Assembly (NCBI GenBank): GCA_947854175.1 | Contig: CANTYJ010000056.1 | Span: 1-51,155, forward strand | DNA: 51,155 nt | Source: an uncultured Turicimonas sp. | GTDB lineage: Bacteria > Pseudomonadota > Gammaproteobacteria > Burkholderiales > Burkholderiaceae_F | Direction of reading: 5' to 3' | In this document: positions 1 to 9,671 of the stretch, in pieces | Numbering within the stretch: the first letter of the stretch is position 1 | Layout of the letters: each line of letters begins with the position of its first letter | The notes under the pieces: model-generated | Database searches by the model: none | Told to the model about the DNA's origin: nothing | The model's input: the letters and a program-made list of their open reading frames with translations, nothing else | Translations under genes and position numbers: made by a program

Positions 1-59
1 ATAAAAGAAAGGGGAAATGCTAATCCGATAAAAGTCGAATTTTGCAACATCCCCTTTTT
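1..59. repeat. Left copy of 59-bp terminal inverted repeat
   Basis: Bases 1-59 are an exact reverse complement of bases 51097-51155. The match stops at base 60, inside a T tract. Read outward from the window, both copies start with a G-rich edge followed by TGTTGCAAA. IS6-family ends such as GGTTCTGTTGCAAA (IS257) share that core, so this may be the edge of a repeated insertion sequence where assembly stopped. No transposase lies inside the window, so the family assignment is inference. Confidence 0.9.
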
Positions 60-82
60 ATTAATCATTTTTTATGTACAAC

Positions 83-107
83 AAAAAAGCCGGATGGTCC
101 GGCTTTT
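83..107 (-). terminator. Rho-independent terminator after frdC
   Basis: A 10-bp perfect stem, AAAAGCCGGA and TCCGGCTTTT with a 3-nt loop, starts 17 nt beyond the frdC stop codon. On the minus strand it is followed by a T run. The stem carries A and T tracts on both sides, so it could also stop transcription arriving from the left. It shows that frdC is not co-transcribed with anything further downstream. Confidence 0.85.
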
Positions 108-123
108 GCTAATTATCTACAGA

Positions 124-984
124 TTAGTGGGTAGCTTTTTCGTGAGGAATGTTTTTGAGTCTGTCAGGCCACCAAGATGGATACGGCTCAGTTTGTGGGT
201 TCTGTAAGTAACCCGGAACGTAGTGAGTTTCACCTGTCTTAACAGCTTCTGCACCGGCATTGTAGTAACCCATGATTGTGAAGGAACCTAAAGCAATCAT
301 GAAAATAATCAAACCGGCTGTAACTTTGCGGAGCAATGCACGAGTTGCATTGGAAGGACCACACCATTTCATGCATAAACGATACAAACCGATCATGCCG
401 TGAACTTCTGTAACAACCAGGAAGAGGAATACAACCCACAACCAGGAGTTATAAACTTCGAGACCGCTGCCATAAGGGCCGATTTCACCTGGGTTCATCA
501 ACATTGGCAACATGTGCGGGAAAACAAGAGCAGTCAAAATAACGCCGGTAATAAACTGGAACCACCACCATGTAGTGTCATTGTGACGGAGAAGTTTGAC
601 GTGGCCACGCATTATGTTAAAGGCCTTGACGTTCTGTGGGAACTTACGAAGAGCCAGAATGGCGTGAATAACAACCAAAACGAAAATAACGCCGACGAAT
701 AAAGAGTGCATCCAAAGATGATCTACTCCGTCGATGAAGTAACCGCCTGTTAAAGAAACTAAGTTCCAGAAGGTGTCCTTTCCAAGAAGAATAGAGCTTG
801 TAAAAGCCATGTGGCAGAAAAGGAACAAACCAAGAATCAAGCCTGTCAAGCTCTGCAAAACGTCAGCCCATGCATAAGCATGAGACTTGTGTTGTGTTTC
901 TGTGAGTGCAACACCATCAATAATTGTTTTTGCTGACGGAGTTACCTTATACAAATGGGAGATGTCCTTAAAATCGTCGGCCAT
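124..984 (-). CDS. frdC: Fumarate reductase di-heme cytochrome b subunit (FrdC)
   Basis: This is the membrane anchor of a quinol:fumarate reductase; it passes electrons from menaquinol to the FrdA/FrdB head. The 286-residue protein has about five hydrophobic helices. His58, His107, His157 and His195 have the spacing of the four heme ligands of Wolinella FrdC (44, 93, 143, 182), and Glu193 two residues before the last ligand matches the Wolinella E-pathway Glu180. It is therefore a di-heme B-type subunit, somewhat longer than the usual roughly 255 residues because of N- and C-terminal tails. The start has AAAGG seven bases upstream. frdA and frdB are absent: upp with its own terminator lies upstream and a terminator follows directly. 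Succinate dehydrogenase is the alternative, but the Wolinella-like ligand spacing favours fumarate reductase. Confidence 0.88.
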   Translation of the reverse strand: MADDFKDISHLYKVTPSAKTIIDGVALTETQHKSHAYAWADVLQSLTGLILGLFLFCHMAFTSSILLGKDTFWNLVSLTGGYFIDGVDHLWMHSLFVGVIFVLVVIHAILALRKFPQNVKAFNIMRGHVKLLRHNDTTWWWFQFITGVILTALVFPHMLPMLMNPGEIGPYGSGLEVYNSWLWVVFLFLVVTEVHGMIGLYRLCMKWCGPSNATRALLRKVTAGLIIFMIALGSFTIMGYYNAGAEAVKTGETHYVPGYLQNPQTEPYPSWWPDRLKNIPHEKATH

Positions 985-1053
985 AGTAAAACCTTTCTTA
1001 ATCGAAAAATATCTATTGAGGAGATCTTGCTCTTTAATCCAAAATTAAGCGAG

Positions 1054-1083
1054 TAGAAAAAAGAGAGGAGAAGGTCCTCTCTT
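1054..1083 (-). terminator. Rho-independent terminator after upp
   Basis: A 9-bp stem, AAGAGAGGA and TCCTCTCTT with a 5-nt loop, runs into a T tract on the minus strand about 65 nt past the upp stop. A second, AT-only inverted repeat with 12-bp arms (1096-1107 and 1129-1140) lies between it and the stop codon. The terminator separates upp from frdC, which must have its own promoter in about 985-1053. Confidence 0.75.
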
Positions 1084-1146
1084 AACAATATTCAAAAATA
1101 ATTTAAAAATATTAGGGTTTATACCTACTTTAAATTATTTATGCAC

Positions 1147-1797
1147 TTATTTGGTGCCAAAAATTCTATCACCAGCATCTCCTAAACCCGGAAGAATGTA
1201 GGCGTTATCATTTAATTTTTCATCCAGAGAAGCGACATAAATACCGATATCAGGATGAGCCTTCTGAAAAGTTTCAACACCTTCAGGAGCTGCTACCAAT
1301 GCCATAAAGACGATGTCTTTAGCTTTAACTCCTCTTTTTAGAAGGACGTCAACAGCTGCTACTGCAGAGTTTCCGGTTGCCAACATCGGGTCAACAACAA
1401 TGATTCTTCTATTCTTTAAGTTTGATGGTAATTTAACCAAGTATTCAACCGGTTTGTGATCAGGACCCCGATATAAACCAATGTGACCAACTCTGGCAGA
1501 GGGCATGAGATCCAGCATGCCATCGCTCATTCCTAATCCTGCTCTTAAAACCGGGACGATTACCAGTTTTTTCCCGGCTAAAAATTGTGCCTTATACTTA
1601 CAAAGAGGAGTGTCGATTTCTCTGCTTTCAAGAGGAAGATCTCGTGTGACTTCGTAACCTAAAAGGTAAGTCAACTCTCTTAATAACTGGCGGAATGTGT
1701 TTGACGGTGTGCTTTTCATCCGCATTGTGCTTAATTTATGTTGAACCAAAGGGTGGTCAACAATATGAAGATTAGGAAAGCGTGGATCTTTTTTCAT
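1147..1797 (-). CDS. upp: Uracil phosphoribosyltransferase
   Basis: Converts uracil and PRPP to UMP in pyrimidine salvage; cytoplasmic. The 216-residue protein is close to the family length of about 208. The PRPP-binding loop [11 protein letters not shown] is at residues 134-144; most homologues have TGGS, so Asn143 is a small variation. The uracil-binding C-terminus [11 protein letters not shown] (201-211) is intact. GGAG lies 6 nt upstream of the ATG. It is transcribed alone, with its own terminator. Confidence 0.96.
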   Translation of the reverse strand: MKKDPRFPNLHIVDHPLVQHKLSTMRMKSTPSNTFRQLLRELTYLLGYEVTRDLPLESREIDTPLCKYKAQFLAGKKLVIVPVLRAGLGMSDGMLDLMPSARVGHIGLYRGPDHKPVEYLVKLPSNLKNRRIIVVDPMLATGNSAVAAVDVLLKRGVKAKDIVFMALVAAPEGVETFQKAHPDIGIYVASLDEKLNDNAYILPGLGDAGDRIFGTK

Positions 1798-1913
1798 TTA
1801 TTTCTCCAAAAAACTTCCCATAATTATCCTCTCTAGGAATAAAAGTTTCCAACACTTCAAACAAATTGTTTAGACTTGTGTTCAATGATTACAAATTTAA
1901 TGAAGGAGTTTAT

Positions 1914-2468
1914 ATGCGCTATTTAGTGCTTTTGGTCCTACTATTGTTAGGTGCAGGTTTTGTTTTTGTTAACTGGACAGCCGTTTGCACTCCGGTGGAA
2001 GTTGATCTCTTTTTCACAAAAGCACAGGCTCCTCTCGGCATGATGCTTTTAATTTGGTTTGGTATTTTGTTCCTTGTGGTTGTATACGGTTTATTAAAAC
2101 AACAAGCTGTTGCTGTTACGACAGCCAACAGAATGGCAAAAGAAGTCGAAACACAAAGAAAACTTGCAGCTAATGCTGAAGATTCTCGTTTGACAAATGT
2201 TAAGAGCGAATTTGAAACGAAATGGCAAGAGTTGATGAGTAAACAGCAGGCTTTGTTGAGTACAACGGAGAAGAATATTCTTGATCAGCAAAATAAATTG
2301 CTCGAAGCTTTTAAAGAAGCATTACAAACGTCTGAGCAAAAAAATCTTGACTTGAGCAAAAATATCACGACATCTTTAGATACGATGGATGATAAATTAA
2401 CCAAAGTTTTAATCGAGGCAAAACAGATTGTTGTTAAATCCAACTCTGCTAATGAAAGTCAAAGCTAA
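1914..2468 (+). CDS. LapA-domain membrane protein with coiled-coil tail
   Basis: The N-terminus carries two hydrophobic helices separated by a short loop containing NWTAV and APLG, the layout of LapA-domain (DUF1049) inner-membrane proteins. About 110 charged, heptad-like residues follow and end in a Ser/Asn-rich tail, so a cytoplasmic coiled coil anchored in the membrane is likely. I chose ATG at 1914 because AAGGAG lies 6 nt upstream; the longer frame from 1866 has no such site and adds 16 residues before the first helix. Longer LapA-like proteins of this sort occur in Burkholderiales, but their function is not established. It stands alone and converges on fbp. Confidence 0.7.
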   Translation: MRYLVLLVLLLLGAGFVFVNWTAVCTPVEVDLFFTKAQAPLGMMLLIWFGILFLVVVYGLLKQQAVAVTTANRMAKEVETQRKLAANAEDSRLTNVKSEFETKWQELMSKQQALLSTTEKNILDQQNKLLEAFKEALQTSEQKNLDLSKNITTSLDTMDDKLTKVLIEAKQIVVKSNSANESQS

Positions 2469-2480
2469 AGATAAAATTAA

Positions 2481-2504
2481 AGGCCTTGTCATCTGACAAG
2501 GCCT
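2481..2504. terminator. Bidirectional terminator between the LapA-like gene and fbp
   Basis: A perfect 10-bp stem (AGGCCTTGTC and GACAAGGCCT, loop ATCT) lies between the two converging genes. The U-rich side is clearer on the minus strand, for fbp; the plus side is followed by an A-rich stretch. Confidence 0.75.
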
Positions 2505-2514
2505 GAATAAAAAA

Positions 2515-3510
2515 TTACGACAGTTCTTGGTGGTAGCGAACGACTCTCTCTACTTCTTCTTTAGCTCCCAAGAACACAGGAACTCTCTGATGCAATTTTT
2601 CCGGCACTACATCTAATATTCTGATTTTTCCTGTAGATGCAGCTCCTCCAGCTTGCTCAATCAGGAAGGCCATTGGATTTGCTTCATACATTAGGCGCAG
2701 TTTTCCTGGTTGTTCCGGTTTCCTGTTATCCCACGGATACATGAAAATACCGCCTCTGCATAAAACCCGGTGAACTTCGGCAACCATTGCTGCGACCCAT
2801 CTCATATTGTAATTTTTACCTAATGGACCGTCTTTCCCGGCTAATAAATCTAAAACGTATTGTTTAACCGGTTTTGCCCAATGTCGCATATTCGACATAT
2901 TGATAGCAAACTCTTCAGTAGATGGTGCGATAGTAAAGTTTTCTTTGGTCAGAATGTAGTCTCCTGTATTCATGTTCAGAGTAAACATGACTACGCCTTT
3001 ACCAAAAGAAAAAGTCATTATCGTTTGAGGAGAATACATCACGTAACCGGCAGCTACCTGTTCTTTTCCTGGAATTAAAAAGCTTTCATTGGTAATTTCT
3101 CCTTGGGGAGCTTTTGTAATTGAAAATATCGTTCCAATCGGAGCGTTAATATCAATATTGCTTGAGCCGTCCAGAGGATCAAACGTAATCAGGTATTCGC
3201 CCCTTCTGAACTGTTTAGGAGTAGGCAAACAATCATCCATTTCTTCACTGGCCATACCTGCAACAGCACCCGTCCATTCAACTCCGTGAACAAAAATTTC
3301 ATTGGATAAAACATCTAGTTTTTTTTGATGTTCTCCTTGAACATTGTCCGTTCCTGCAAAACCGAGGACCCCTGCTAATGCTCCGTGTGTAACTTTGTCA
3401 TTGATAACTTTACTGAGTTGAGCAACTGAAGAAATCAAGACGGCTAAGTCATTATCTATTTCCTGCTTTTGAACGGCGTTTAATAAATATTGAGGTAAGG
3501 TAATTGACAC
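2515..3510 (-). CDS. fbp: Class I fructose-1,6-bisphosphatase
   Basis: Hydrolyses fructose-1,6-bisphosphate to fructose-6-phosphate in gluconeogenesis. At 331 residues it has normal length. The metal-binding motif [10 protein letters not shown] is at residues 111-120, with acidic Glu89/Glu90 upstream. The start is a GTG with AAGGAG 6 nt before it. It follows pepN by only 11 nt on the same strand, a pairing also found in other Burkholderiales, so the two are probably co-transcribed. Together with gap, pgk and tkt later in the window it completes part of central carbon metabolism. Confidence 0.96.
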   Translation of the reverse strand: MSITLPQYLLNAVQKQEIDNDLAVLISSVAQLSKVINDKVTHGALAGVLGFAGTDNVQGEHQKKLDVLSNEIFVHGVEWTGAVAGMASEEMDDCLPTPKQFRRGEYLITFDPLDGSSNIDINAPIGTIFSITKAPQGEITNESFLIPGKEQVAAGYVMYSPQTIMTFSFGKGVVMFTLNMNTGDYILTKENFTIAPSTEEFAINMSNMRHWAKPVKQYVLDLLAGKDGPLGKNYNMRWVAAMVAEVHRVLCRGGIFMYPWDNRKPEQPGKLRLMYEANPMAFLIEQAGGAASTGKIRILDVVPEKLHQRVPVFLGAKEEVERVVRYHQELS

Positions 3511-3521
3511 GGGATTCTCCT

Positions 3522-6197
3522 TTAAACAGGTTCGTTAATAGCTTTATCAACAATCTCTCTTAAATCAGGTGAGAGATTTTTTTGCTGGCTTACGTATCTT
3601 AAAGCTTTGTACATCATAGATGAGAGGTTTGGCTCGTATCTTCTCCAATTTTCCAGTGCTCTTGCCAGACGTGAAGAGACCTGAGGGTTAAAGGAATCTA
3701 TTTTAAGAACCACTTCAATCCATAATTGGTATCCTGAACCATTAGGTACATGAAACTCAGGTCCTCCGGAAGTAAAGAACGTTCTTAAAAGTGAATAAAC
3801 ATTATTCGGATTCTTAATTGAGAATAATGGATCCAACATTAGAGCCCTAATCTTATTGACAACGGGCATTTCTCCGTGGACTGAGTTGGCCTGGGCTTGT
3901 ACCGTCAGCCACTTATTGATTAATAACGGTTCATTGGCCCAAGCAATAGAGCTTTTATTGAGCATTTCTTGTCGGATTGGTAATCCTGACTTCACTGCAA
4001 TTGTTAATGCCCCCAATTTATCTGTCAGGTTGTTACCTTTTTCAAAGAGGTTTCTGGTCTGTTGAACTCCTCTTGGATTACCGGAAGCAACCAAATAGCT
4101 CAAAGATAGAAACTTCAAAGCACGCTTACCTTTGCTATCCGCATCAAATTTGTAGATGCCTTCTGTTGAACAGGTTTTGACTTTGTCCTCGAAGCTTGTT
4201 TTCAATCTTTGTCCAATCTTCTTTTCCATTATTTGAAGAGCATGACGAATTAATGCCGGCTCTATGATGATGCTATCTTCGTAAATAGCCTTTTCGCTTG
4301 GAAGCTTGAGAATTTCAGCCCGATAAGCCGGTGATAGCCTTTCATCATTCAAAATTTCTTCAAAGGTTGCCAAGTAAGCTTCCATTGGAGATAAAGAGTT
4401 AGGATTCTTTGATTTTCTTAGGTCTTGGATAAAAGCGTCAATAGCTAGTAGAGAAAGTTTCTCGAAAGCTTCGGCGCGATTAAATAAGTCAGAATCATTT
4501 TTTGCCAGGAATACTAATTGGTCTCGAGTATAGGTAATATCGAAAATAGCCGGAGCGGAAAAACCACGGCCTACTGATAAAAGCGGTCTTCTTAAAACAT
4601 TTACGAATGTCCAGCTTTCTTCTTCTTTTTCCAGCATAAGGACCCGAGTTGTTCCTTTTGGAGCTTCTTCTCCATACAACTGTAAAGGAATATCCTTACC
4701 GGAGTCATCTAAAACTCCGATAGCAATAGGAATTGGAAGAGGTTTCGGTTTGGGTTGACCGGGAAGTGTTCTGTTCGTTTGTTTGGCGGTTATTGTAAGA
4801 GTATGTTCTTTTTCATCCCAATTTTGTTTGAAAGAAACTCGGGGTGTTCCTGCCTGGGAATACCACAAAGCAAACTGTTTTAAGTCAGCGCCATTAGCTT
4901 CTGCCATAGCGATCCTAAAGTCATCACAGGTAGCAGCGGAACCGTCAAATCTTCGTATGTATTCACTTAATCCTCGTTTAAAACCGTCTTTACCAAACAT
5001 GGTTTGGTACATGCGAACGACTTCGGCGCCTTTTTCATAGACGGTCATAGTATAAAAGTTATCGATTGAGCTATACGCCTCAGGACGAACAGGATGCGCC
5101 ATCGGGCCGGAATCTTCAGGGAATTGAAGAGTTCTTAGTGCTCTGACATCTTGAATTCGTTTCACCACTTTTGCGGATTCGCTTCCAAGCATGTCACTTG
5201 CAAATTCTTGTTCTCTAAATACAGTTAAACCTTCTTTGAGAGACAGCTGGAACCAGTCTCTGCACGTGACTCTATCTCCGGTCCAGTTATGAAAATATTC
5301 ATGACCAATAACTGACTCAATCGCTGAAAAATCAGAATCTGTTGCAACTCTGTCATCTGCAAGAACATAACGCGCGTTGAAGATGTTTAATCCTTTGTTT
5401 TCCATTGCGCCCATATTGAAGTCGTTTGTGGCCACGATCATGAACCGTTTCAAATCCAAAGTTAGGCCATACCGAATCTCATCCCAGCGAATGGCTTTTT
5501 TTAAACATTCCATTGCATGCGCAGTTTTGTTTTCGTTCCCGGGTTCTGTGTAAATCTGCAGTAAAGCTTTCTCACCATTGTTTAGTTCGATGGTTTCTTC
5601 GTTAGCCACAAAATTGCCTGCGACAAGTGCAAAAAGATAGGACGGTTTAGGGAAAGGATCGGTCCAAGTGGCAAATTTTCTACCATCCGGAAGGAATCCT
5701 TCTTCTGCCAAATTCCCGTTGGATAGAAGTACCTTGCACTCCTTCGGTGCGTGCAGCGTTACGGTGTATTTAGCCAGGACATCTGGCCGGTCCGGAAAAT
5801 AAGTAATTCTTCTGAACCCTTCGGCTTCACATTGAGTAATGAAATTATTGTTAGAAAGGTAAAGTCCAGAGAGTTCTAGGTTACTCTTCGGATTGATCCT
5901 GGTGATAATTTCAAATTCGGTCGGGTTTTTTATGTCATGAAACACTAATTTGCCGGGATTCATGGCATATTGATTAGTGAGGACGGGCTCACCGTTAATT
6001 TTAATGGAAACCAGTTGAAGGTTTTCGCCATCAAGTTCGAATTCATCGGATTTTCTGTCCGGCTTCGGAATTACCTTCATAGTTGAGGTAACTAAAGTCG
6101 CATCCGGAATAAGATCAAATACGAGATTGATAGTTTCAACATCATGATTTGTAGGTTTATAGTCTTTCCGATAAACGACTGTATTTTTATTTGACAT
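3522..6197 (-). CDS. pepN: Aminopeptidase N (M1 zinc metallopeptidase)
   Basis: Removes N-terminal residues from peptides in the cytoplasm. The exopeptidase motif GAMEN is at about residues 263-267, the zinc site HEYFH at 299-303 and the third zinc ligand Glu at about 322. The length of 891 residues matches gammaproteobacterial PepN. I set the start at the ATG at 6197, with GAGG 6 nt upstream; a TTG four codons earlier overlaps that site and is unlikely. fbp follows immediately. The divergent 230-bp region to the dipeptidase gene holds a spaced inverted repeat, AATTAG-N11-CTAATT (6234-6256), that could be an operator. Confidence 0.95.
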   Translation of the reverse strand: MSNKNTVVYRKDYKPTNHDVETINLVFDLIPDATLVTSTMKVIPKPDRKSDEFELDGENLQLVSIKINGEPVLTNQYAMNPGKLVFHDIKNPTEFEIITRINPKSNLELSGLYLSNNNFITQCEAEGFRRITYFPDRPDVLAKYTVTLHAPKECKVLLSNGNLAEEGFLPDGRKFATWTDPFPKPSYLFALVAGNFVANEETIELNNGEKALLQIYTEPGNENKTAHAMECLKKAIRWDEIRYGLTLDLKRFMIVATNDFNMGAMENKGLNIFNARYVLADDRVATDSDFSAIESVIGHEYFHNWTGDRVTCRDWFQLSLKEGLTVFREQEFASDMLGSESAKVVKRIQDVRALRTLQFPEDSGPMAHPVRPEAYSSIDNFYTMTVYEKGAEVVRMYQTMFGKDGFKRGLSEYIRRFDGSAATCDDFRIAMAEANGADLKQFALWYSQAGTPRVSFKQNWDEKEHTLTITAKQTNRTLPGQPKPKPLPIPIAIGVLDDSGKDIPLQLYGEEAPKGTTRVLMLEKEEESWTFVNVLRRPLLSVGRGFSAPAIFDITYTRDQLVFLAKNDSDLFNRAEAFEKLSLLAIDAFIQDLRKSKNPNSLSPMEAYLATFEEILNDERLSPAYRAEILKLPSEKAIYEDSIIIEPALIRHALQIMEKKIGQRLKTSFEDKVKTCSTEGIYKFDADSKGKRALKFLSLSYLVASGNPRGVQQTRNLFEKGNNLTDKLGALTIAVKSGLPIRQEMLNKSSIAWANEPLLINKWLTVQAQANSVHGEMPVVNKIRALMLDPLFSIKNPNNVYSLLRTFFTSGGPEFHVPNGSGYQLWIEVVLKIDSFNPQVSSRLARALENWRRYEPNLSSMMYKALRYVSQQKNLSPDLREIVDKAINEPV

Positions 6198-6433
6198 TGA
6201 AATCCTCAATTAAACAATCTGACAATTGTAAATAATTAGCCCAATATATTCTAATTGTCCTGTCAAAGCTATCCTGATAACGGTTTTGAGAAATAGAAAA
6301 AGTAAAAAGTTTTTGTCTGAATACAGAAGACTGACCAATTTTCTATAGAAACAAATAAACACTAAATGAAAATGACTACTAACTTTGAAGTATTTAAAAT
6401 TTCTCCCACTTTAAATATGGAGGTCTACCAAGA

Positions 6434-7864
6434 ATGTGTACCACAGTTATAGTCGGAGATAAAGCTAGCTTCGACGGTTCTTTTTTAATGGCCAGAAGTG
6501 CAGACAGTTCTTCATTAAAAGCACAACATTTTGTCATCCATCCTGCAAAAGATTATCCCGAAGGCTCAATGTACAGAACAAAAGAACACGACGGAGCCAC
6601 TGATTTCTCTTATCCACACCCAGCGCATGCAATGCGTTATACAACCGTTCCGAATTGGAAAACCGGTTTGCATGGTGCAGTAGGCTTTAATTCAGCCGGG
6701 TTAGGGATCACTGGCACAGAATCAATTTTTGCACGTGATGATGCATTGGCAATTGATCCGTATAACAAAGAAACCGGCATCACTGAAGACGATATTCTTG
6801 ATGTTTTGCTTCCACGTTGTCAGACTGCAAGAGAGGCTGTAGCCTTATTAGGTAAAATCATTGAGACTCAAGGCGCCGGAGAAGGTTTCGGTGTAGGCTT
6901 TGCTGATGATAAAGAGCTTTGGTATTTAGAGACCGGTACCGGTCATCAATGGATGGCTCAGAAGACTCCTTCAGACGTTTACTTTGCTTCAGGCAATCAA
7001 GGACGACTCAGATTCTTTGATCCTGATGACGAAAACTGCATGGGTTCACCGACATTAATTGAATTTGCTATTAAGAACGGTTTCTATAACCCTAGTGAAG
7101 GAAAATTTGATTTCGCAGCAGCGTATACAAGAAACGACGAGAGAGATCGTATTTATAACGATCCTCGTGTCTGGATGATGCAGAAAATTCTTAATCCAAG
7201 TCTTGAACAGAAAGTTGCTGACGGAAGAAACTTTGATGTTTATCTTAAACCGGAACAGCCGGTCACGCTTCAGAATTTGAAGGACATTATGCGTAACCAC
7301 TTCCAAGGTTATGCACATGATCCGTACAGTTCAGGACTTAACGGTAGCGAACCGTGGAGACCGGTTAGTGTTTTCCGTACTTATGAGTCTCATATTCTTC
7401 AAGTCAGACCTTGGTTACCAAGAGCCATCGGTGATGTAATTTATCTTGCTTTCGGCATGTCTTGCTTGTCATGCTTCATGCCTTTCTATCAAGGTTTGGA
7501 TCATGTTCCGGAACATTTTGGCTTAGGTACCGATCAGGCTGATGATAAGTCTATTTACTGGAAATTCCGTAAAGTTCAGACATTAGCAATGACGAACTTC
7601 CCTTTATTAGCTCCTCTTGTACAAGCAAAATTTGCTGCTCATGAAAAAGTTATGACAGAAAAGCAGGTGGCTTTCGAGGAAGGATTCGTTAAGTTATATT
7701 CAACTGATGAAAAAGCAGCAATGAATCTGTTGCAGACATTCAATGAAAGTCTATTTAGCGAAACAGAAAAGGTCATTGATTCATTAATGAACGAAATGTT
7801 TACTGTTCTAACACAGACTATTGAGAAGGAGAATTTCTTCGCCAATAGAAAAATGAAAGACTAA
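6434..7864 (+). CDS. C69-family dipeptidase (PepD type)
   Basis: The protein begins MCTTVIVGDKASFDGS. Cys2 becomes the N-terminal nucleophile after Met removal in family C69, an Ntn-hydrolase. The 476-residue length and the later segments GFGVGFADDKELWYLETGTG and WMAQ fit bacterial dipeptidase A-like enzymes that cleave dipeptides. There is no signal peptide or propeptide, so a cytoplasmic enzyme with a direct Cys2 nucleophile is expected. GGAGG lies about 10 nt before the ATG. It is monocistronic and ends at a strong bidirectional terminator. Such peptidases suit an amino-acid-fermenting or respiring gut bacterium; this last point is inference. Confidence 0.88.
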   Translation: MCTTVIVGDKASFDGSFLMARSADSSSLKAQHFVIHPAKDYPEGSMYRTKEHDGATDFSYPHPAHAMRYTTVPNWKTGLHGAVGFNSAGLGITGTESIFARDDALAIDPYNKETGITEDDILDVLLPRCQTAREAVALLGKIIETQGAGEGFGVGFADDKELWYLETGTGHQWMAQKTPSDVYFASGNQGRLRFFDPDDENCMGSPTLIEFAIKNGFYNPSEGKFDFAAAYTRNDERDRIYNDPRVWMMQKILNPSLEQKVADGRNFDVYLKPEQPVTLQNLKDIMRNHFQGYAHDPYSSGLNGSEPWRPVSVFRTYESHILQVRPWLPRAIGDVIYLAFGMSCLSCFMPFYQGLDHVPEHFGLGTDQADDKSIYWKFRKVQTLAMTNFPLLAPLVQAKFAAHEKVMTEKQVAFEEGFVKLYSTDEKAAMNLLQTFNESLFSETEKVIDSLMNEMFTVLTQTIEKENFFANRKMKD

Positions 7865-7930
7865 ACAGAGTTCTGAATTTTTCAATGATTTGCCTCTAAG
7901 GTTCAACTTGGAGGTTTCTTTTGGACTAAA

Positions 7931-7966
7931 AAAGCACTCACACCATTTTGTTTATGTGAGTGCTTT
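7931..7966. terminator. Bidirectional terminator between the dipeptidase and napC-like genes
   Basis: A perfect 12-bp stem (AAAGCACTCACA and TGTGAGTGCTTT, 12-nt loop) has T-rich sequence on both exits. It serves the two converging genes. Confidence 0.85.
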
Positions 7967-8014
7967 ATTCTTTTCAGGAAGAACTACGCAAGTTCTCTAT
8001 CCCTCATCGATTGA

Positions 8015-8647
8015 TTACTTTTTGGCTGGTTCAGCAACTTTCCATGCATCTTCGAGCGGAGGGAAAGCATTATTCTTGGCGATATATTCGTCAACACCTT
8101 TGTAATTGTGGCCGGCAGTCTTATGACATTGAACGCAATTTGCCGGTTTATCAATGAAGCCTTTGTGGAATTGAGCAATCATCGGTTTCTTGGCATCATA
8201 CATTTCTGATAAATTATGACAACCACGGCAGTTCTTGAAATTGTTGCCAACCATAGTGTCGATAACTCTCTTTTCTGTAACTTTACGTCTTTCGAGCCAC
8301 TTTTCAGGTGTTGAGTAATTTCCTTTGATTTCTCCAATTAAAGAAACTGTACCGGCTTCAGCTTTAGCAAAAAGCAGCTGGAAGTAGGCGATTGGAGTAA
8401 GCGGATGGTTTGTTTCATTTAAAAGGTGGCAGTCAGAACAACCTGCAGTTGCACCGGAAGGGGTTCTAGCGTGAAGTCCCTGTTTCCAAGCATAAGCTAC
8501 GCCGTCCATAGAGTGACAGAAACCGGCACAGAATTTATCAGAACCGGCCCATTGTACGACAGAGACAGTAGAAGCTGAAATAACGATGCCAGCTACGATA
8601 CCGACAACTAAGAGCCAAAATACACCCCATTTGCTATTAGATGACAT
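8015..8647 (-). CDS. NapC/NirT-family tetraheme cytochrome c (quinol dehydrogenase)
   Basis: A membrane-anchored periplasmic cytochrome that oxidises quinol and feeds a periplasmic reductase. One N-terminal helix (about residues 8-33) is followed by four heme sites: C40-AGF-C44-H45, CSDCH (70-74), CRGCH (140-144) and CVQCH (171-175). The first is CX3CH rather than CXXCH, and the DNA reads TGT GCC GGT TTC TGT CAC, so it is not a reading error. Met47 sits two residues after the first His, as in NrfH/NapC first hemes. At 210 residues it has normal length. AAGGAAA precedes the ATG. No reductase is adjacent; the periplasmic flavoprotein at 28.7-30.2 kb or a molybdoenzyme outside the window could be a partner. 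Confidence 0.9.
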   Translation of the reverse strand: MSSNSKWGVFWLLVVGIVAGIVISASTVSVVQWAGSDKFCAGFCHSMDGVAYAWKQGLHARTPSGATAGCSDCHLLNETNHPLTPIAYFQLLFAKAEAGTVSLIGEIKGNYSTPEKWLERRKVTEKRVIDTMVGNNFKNCRGCHNLSEMYDAKKPMIAQFHKGFIDKPANCVQCHKTAGHNYKGVDEYIAKNNAFPPLEDAWKVAEPAKK

Positions 8648-8852
8648 ATCAATTTCCTTTTTTTATTCGATAGTTAGCTATTTTACTTACTCATATTGTT
8701 GAGATTTAGTGCAACTGAATCTGCTTCCAAATGCACTTTTCATAAGTTTATCTTAAGTTACAAATGGATAAAACAATTGACTTTAGTAAATATGGAAGGG
8801 GATTTCCCTGTAATTATTTTTAAATAATCTTTTCAGATTATCCCGTTTATAC

Positions 8853-9596
8853 CTACATTAGACCGATAATGACGCTGGTTTCATCGATTAATAATGAAGC
8901 CTCTTCTCCTATTCTGAAGTCATTTTTTTCGTTTACAAAACCGACAACATTGAGTCCGTTAGATAACCTTAAAGTGACCTCACCACTTTCTTGGTTTCTG
9001 GGTAATCTTGCGATTTGTCCGTTGAATATCTCACCGTTATAGATTTGTGGAGCTTCTTTGACGACATGAGCTGCCGTTGCTTTAAATAGGGCTAATACCC
9101 CCATACCTACTTTTAAACCGAGAAGCTGATAACTTTCTAAAGTAATGCTTGATCTGATGTGACAGTTGTTCGCAACTCTGAGCCTTAATTTGACCTGGGA
9201 TATTTGTGGATCGATATTTTCTATGACACAAGGAAGTATATTTCTTACGCTCATTCTGAGCGTGCTGGCGGCTAAAGATGCTAGTTTGGGAGCTTCTCCT
9301 TTTTCAATATCCATAAAAATCTGAGAACGTACTTTGTTTAATGCGGCCGAAGCTTCAAGAACTGAAAGACCTGCCTGCGTTAAACGTGCTCCACCTCCGG
9401 AATTTCCGCCTACTATTTTTTCAACTAAAGGAGTACCGGCTAAATTGTTTAATGTTTCAATTGCCTGCCAGGCCGCTTTATAGCTTATCCCTGCTGATTT
9501 GGCTGCTTTAGAGATACTGCCCAACGAGTTTATACGCTGGAGAATATCAATTCTTTTATCAACAGTTTGTTGACCGAGAGTATCAAAAATATTCAT
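8853..9596 (-). CDS. modE: Molybdate-responsive regulator ModE
   Basis: A DNA-binding repressor/activator that senses molybdate. Residues 1-110 form a winged helix with the signature SKAAKSAGISYKAAWQAI and the Gly-rich segment GGNSGGGARLT seen in ModE. Two molbindin (MOP) repeats follow, the first beginning at SVRNILP (about residue 116). The length of 247 residues is close to E. coli ModE (262). It is divergent from modABC across 75 bp that contains a ModE-like operator, so it probably controls the transporter and possibly itself. The ribosome binding site is weak. Confidence 0.92.
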   Translation of the reverse strand: MNIFDTLGQQTVDKRIDILQRINSLGSISKAAKSAGISYKAAWQAIETLNNLAGTPLVEKIVGGNSGGGARLTQAGLSVLEASAALNKVRSQIFMDIEKGEAPKLASLAASTLRMSVRNILPCVIENIDPQISQVKLRLRVANNCHIRSSITLESYQLLGLKVGMGVLALFKATAAHVVKEAPQIYNGEIFNGQIARLPRNQESGEVTLRLSNGLNVVGFVNEKNDFRIGEEASLLIDETSVIIGLM

Positions 9597-9623
9597 ATAC
9601 GACTCATAATTGAGCTAGACTAA

Positions 9624-9646
9624 CGTTATTCCGTAAATGAATAGCG
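9624..9646. promoter_or_regulatory. Candidate ModE operator
   Basis: CGTTAT-N11-ATAGCG lies between modE and modA. The E. coli modA operator has CGTTAT and ATAACG half-sites separated by 12 bp, so this is one mismatch and one base of spacing away. The flanks ACT and AGT extend the symmetry. Position between the divergent starts supports it; binding is untested. Confidence 0.5.
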
Positions 9647-9671
9647 AGTCCGTTTACCAGAGGAGAACAAA

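Noticed and set aside
1117-8856. Shared 12-mer GTAGGTATAAAC (minus strand) beyond the stops of upp and modE
   Set aside because: A 12-base match between two places in a 51-kb AT-rich window is expected by chance, and the flanks differ.
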